Shown: one piece after another, positions 61,477-64,000 of the stretch | Layout of the letters: each line of letters begins with the position of its first letter | Position numbering within the stretch: position 1 is the stretch's first letter | From: Mermis nigrescens | Taxonomy: Eukaryota > Nematoda > Enoplea > Mermithida > Mermithidae | Direction of reading: 5' to 3' | Assembly (NCBI GenBank): GCA_036768485.1 | Contig: JAVLUZ010000848.1 | Location: 434,001-498,000 of the forward strand | Length of the DNA: 64,000 nt | Position numbers and translations under genes: made by a program | Notes under the pieces: generated by a model | Told to the model about the DNA's origin: nothing | The model's database searches: none | Seen by the model: only the letters and a program-made list of their open reading frames with translations

Positions 61477-62199
61477 CCTTTTTTGTATCTGGCAAAGATT
61501 TTTCCCAATGTACAAAAACATTTTGGGACCATCTTTGTACATGTACAAAGATTTTTATGAAGACAAAAATTGCAAAAAAAGTGTGAACATTGCAAAAAAT
61601 TTTGGCGCTTTGTGCCAAAATGTGTAATTGTGTTTTCTGTATATCTTTATAATGGCAGAAATTGCATTCCAAAAGAAAAAATGTCAAATTTTTTGGCGCT
61701 TAATGATATTTTAAAGCAATTCCTAGTGATTTTTGCCCTTGAACACCCAGAAATCAGCTAAAATACACTACCAAAAGTCAAGCGACTCTGTTTTTACCAC
61801 ACTTAAATTGCAGCTGTATCATATTAAAGTACTCTTAAATTTGTTTGTACAACATGCACAAAGATTTCTGGGAAGGCAAGAACTGTTAGAAGGTGTAAAA
61901 TTCCTAAAAAATTGGTATTATTTGTCCTATATATCTTTAAAATGACATAATTTGCATTTAGAATAGAAAAATATCAAATTTTTTGGTGCTTTGTGCCGTT
62001 TTGAGACAATTTTTAGTAATTTTTTGCGTCAGAAACCCAAAAATTAGCTAAAATACACTACCAAACATTGGAAACCCTATTTACCACACTAAAATTGCTA
62101 ATGCATATATGAGTACTTAAAAATTTGCATGTTCAAAATGTACAAAGACTTTTGGGACCATCTTTGTACATGTACAAATGGGCCTTGTACAAAAAACGC
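61477..62199. mobile_element. Family B relative flanked by 13-bp direct repeats
   Basis: Shares the interior of the family B element at 10171-11128 (GGGACCATCTTTGTACATGTAC, TTGGCGCTTTGTGCCAAAA, ATATCTTTATAATGGCAGAAATTGC, GACTTTTGGGACCATCTTTG), including the ~305-bp internal duplication, but lacks the CAGTGGCGGATC termini. It is flanked on both sides by TGTTACTATTCTC (61464-61476 and 62200-62212). Confidence 0.75.
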
Positions 62200-62371
62200 T
62201 GTTACTATTCTCTAGAGGTGTTGCCCTGGCTACTGTATCTGTTAGTAAAGCCTGGATCTGATCTGTAATTGTCTGATTACCTAGTTTTTTCATGCCAGTT
62301 GATCAATTAATTTGTAATTGTTTCCTGCATACTTATAGACCATAAGCTGCCACATTATACCACATTATAAG

Positions 62372-62636
62372 CACACCTGGGCATGGGGGTTGGGGGGTAT
62401 GCACCCCCAGAAACCAAAATACCCCCTCCCCAGAAATCAAAATACCCCCCCCCAGAATTCAATTTTTGAAATTTTTTTTGTTTTTTTCGCAATTTTTTGA
62501 TGCCAATGGATAGTGCTTGATGATAAACGTCAAAAAATGGTGTTTTTATTGCCATACCACCATTTTTAAGGCCATTTTTCGACCTTCAAAAAAATTTTGC
62601 ACCCCCCATCCAGAATTTTCTTGCTGCCCACGTATG
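62372..62636 (+). mobile_element. MITE family A
   Basis: A well-preserved copy: CACACCTGGGCATGGGG to CTGCCCACGTATG, exact target duplication ATTATAAG (62364-62371 and 62637-62644). Very similar to the copies at 21.2 and 60.0 kb, so these three are the youngest. Confidence 0.97.
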
Positions 62637-62644
62637 ATTATAAG

Positions 62645-63320
62645 CCATTACATGTGTTCAAAAATCATTGTTACAGCCATTGATGCATATTGCTTCCAGT
62701 AGAAAAATTGGTGCTAACTGCCATCCACAAACTCGTAGAAGGTTTAGGCCGTAAATGAAGTGAGCTGTCAGCTGGTTATAACTTCGATTTTTTGTTTCAT
62801 GTTTTATTTCATATCTTGTGAATGAAGGACACTGACAAACTAAATGATCACTACTTTGCTAGCAAGTTATTATTGTAAGCTTAAATGAAAAATGAAATTT
62901 AAAAAAATGGTTGTTTCTAAAGTCCATGGGTCAAGACGAAATAAGACAAGAAGACATTTTTTGTTCAGAAATAATACACAAAATTTGGTAAAATATAAAA
63001 AAATTATAATAAAAATAAAAATAAAATTAAAATAAAATATGAAAAATGTAAAGAAAAATTTCAAAAAGTATAAAAAAACACAAAAAATTGAAAAAATGTC
63101 TCAAAAATCTGTTTTTAGCTTGATACAGAGATTTCCAAAGGCATGACTATGATAGGCCCTACTATACAATTCACATTTTTATAAACATGTCAGCTTTTGT
63201 TGACATTTGATTTAATCATGATTAATGTTTACTGAAATGTCGTCTTTTAAATTTTGAGAACATCTTTCTAACATATACAAACAATGCCTTTGACTGCTTT
63301 GATATACTTACTGGCATACT
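62645..63320. other. No gene recognised
   Basis: AT-rich, with an A/T-biased simple stretch at about 62990-63060. Confidence 0.55.
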
Positions 63321-63689
63321 TATAAAATTGGGGATCCATCTTTTCTACTTGTAATGGTAAAGCAAAGTGAGTAAGCAAACAATGTATCTGAGATGATATC
63401 CGCTGTGTGAATTGTACATATTCTGAAATATTGCATCATGTACATAATGAGACAAAAATATTACTTGGCCATGCAAATTATTGAAATAATTTACTTATAC
63501 AGTATAGCAATATCAATGAGGTAATTATTGTTATGAATATTCTTACACCTAATCAAGTGATACCTATATCAGTTCTTACAAAGATCAAAATTGCTATTCA
63601 GTTCTAGAGAAATCAAACATCTATATCATAATCAGGTGCTAACTATAACTTACTACGACATGTAAGAAAGATGGATCCCCAATTTTATA
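63321..63689. mobile_element. Small element with 23-bp inverted termini
   Basis: TATAAAATTGGGGATCCATC-TTT at 63321-63343 is the exact reverse complement of 63667-63689. The 369-bp unit has no reading frame of note. The TA at each edge could be a TA duplication as in Tc1/mariner-like MITEs, but the superfamily cannot be fixed. Confidence 0.85.
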
Positions 63690-63699
63690 GGTATTTGGA

Positions 63700-63790
63700 A
63701 CACAATTTTTTGTACAAGACAAAGATTTTGAGGCTCATACAAAGAATTTTGGAGCCATCTTTGTACAATGTACAAAGAGTTTTTACGGCA
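63700..63790. repeat. Family B fragment
   Basis: GTACAAGACAAAGATTTTGAG, then GGAGCCATCTTTGTACAATGTACAAAGA, the palindromic GTACAAA motif of family B ends. Nothing else was recognised up to the window end. Confidence 0.6.
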
Positions 63791-64000
63791 AAGTAATTGT
63801 AAGTTTAATGTTTTTTTGAGTATTACTCAGCAAGATTTAAAAAAACTTTCTATGCTTCCTGCCAAATATAATTGCAATCTAACTAGCTCCAAGTGTGGGC
63901 ATTAAACAATCCAAAATCTATATTTGTGTAATTTTTGGAATCTTTATACAGACTTAATCGTCTTTTACATCTATCTCCAGTGTTTTATTAAGATTTAATG

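Overview
This is a repeat-dominated stretch of a eukaryotic nuclear genome, most likely an invertebrate animal. Evidence: AT-rich DNA, GT-AG introns with pyrimidine tracts, long (AT)n arrays, several satellites, and decayed transposons of classes common in invertebrates (an intron-containing Helitron, hAT, a Penelope-like reverse transcriptase, a protein-primed-type DNA polymerase B). I cannot name the species. No operon, rRNA or CRISPR is present, and I see no convincing single-copy host gene apart from two spliced models on the minus strand whose origin is open. A short run of Ns lies at 46710-46726.

Layout. 1-9.5 kb: one copy of a duplicated repeat (1-1054), several copies of a ~260-bp hAT-type MITE (called family A here), an (AT)n array, no genes. 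9.5-12.6 kb, minus strand: a two-exon model (12605-12348 and 9777-9491) with a Pro/Ala-rich basic N-terminus and in-frame 12-residue repeats; its intron holds a ~1-kb hAT-like element (family B). 15.4-16.9 kb, minus: two exons of an SGNH/GDSL hydrolase whose intron holds a MITE and an (AT)n array. 18.05-18.83 kb: an 11-unit minisatellite of exactly 70 bp, with decayed outliers at 15.2 and 19.8 kb. 19.9-27.4 kb, minus: a Helitron with an AT-hook exon, a C48/ULP1-like cysteine protease, a Cys/His-rich region, the HUH Rep nuclease and a PIF1-type helicase. Three introns have compatible phases, but stops and frameshifts show the Rep/helicase copy is dead. 29.7-34.3 kb: a ~175-bp satellite, the core of it arranged as ~350-bp dimers. 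34.9-36.2 kb: tRNA-like repeats. 36.6-38.6 kb: a GCGC-palindrome minisatellite split by a ~330-bp (AT)n array. 39.7-41.8 and 44.7-46.7 kb: two copies of one ~2-kb block, each starting with a cassette of hairpins; the second runs into the N gap. 46.7-50.5 kb, plus: decayed exons of a family B DNA polymerase ending after exonuclease motif II. 50.7-56.2 kb: MITEs and a fold-back element. 56.4-57.2 kb: hAT transposase relic. 58.7-60.4 kb, plus: Penelope-like RT relic cut by a MITE. 60.5-64 kb: small inverted-repeat elements, a family-B relative and another MITE.

The coding pieces are mobile-element genes. The most notable arrangement is the same-strand series protease, Rep/helicase, 70-bp minisatellite, SGNH hydrolase, 12-residue-repeat gene across ~18 kb, which might be one large Helitron with cargo or a chance neighbourhood. 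Hairpins with compensatory changes, dated nested insertions and the dimeric satellite are the other strong signals.
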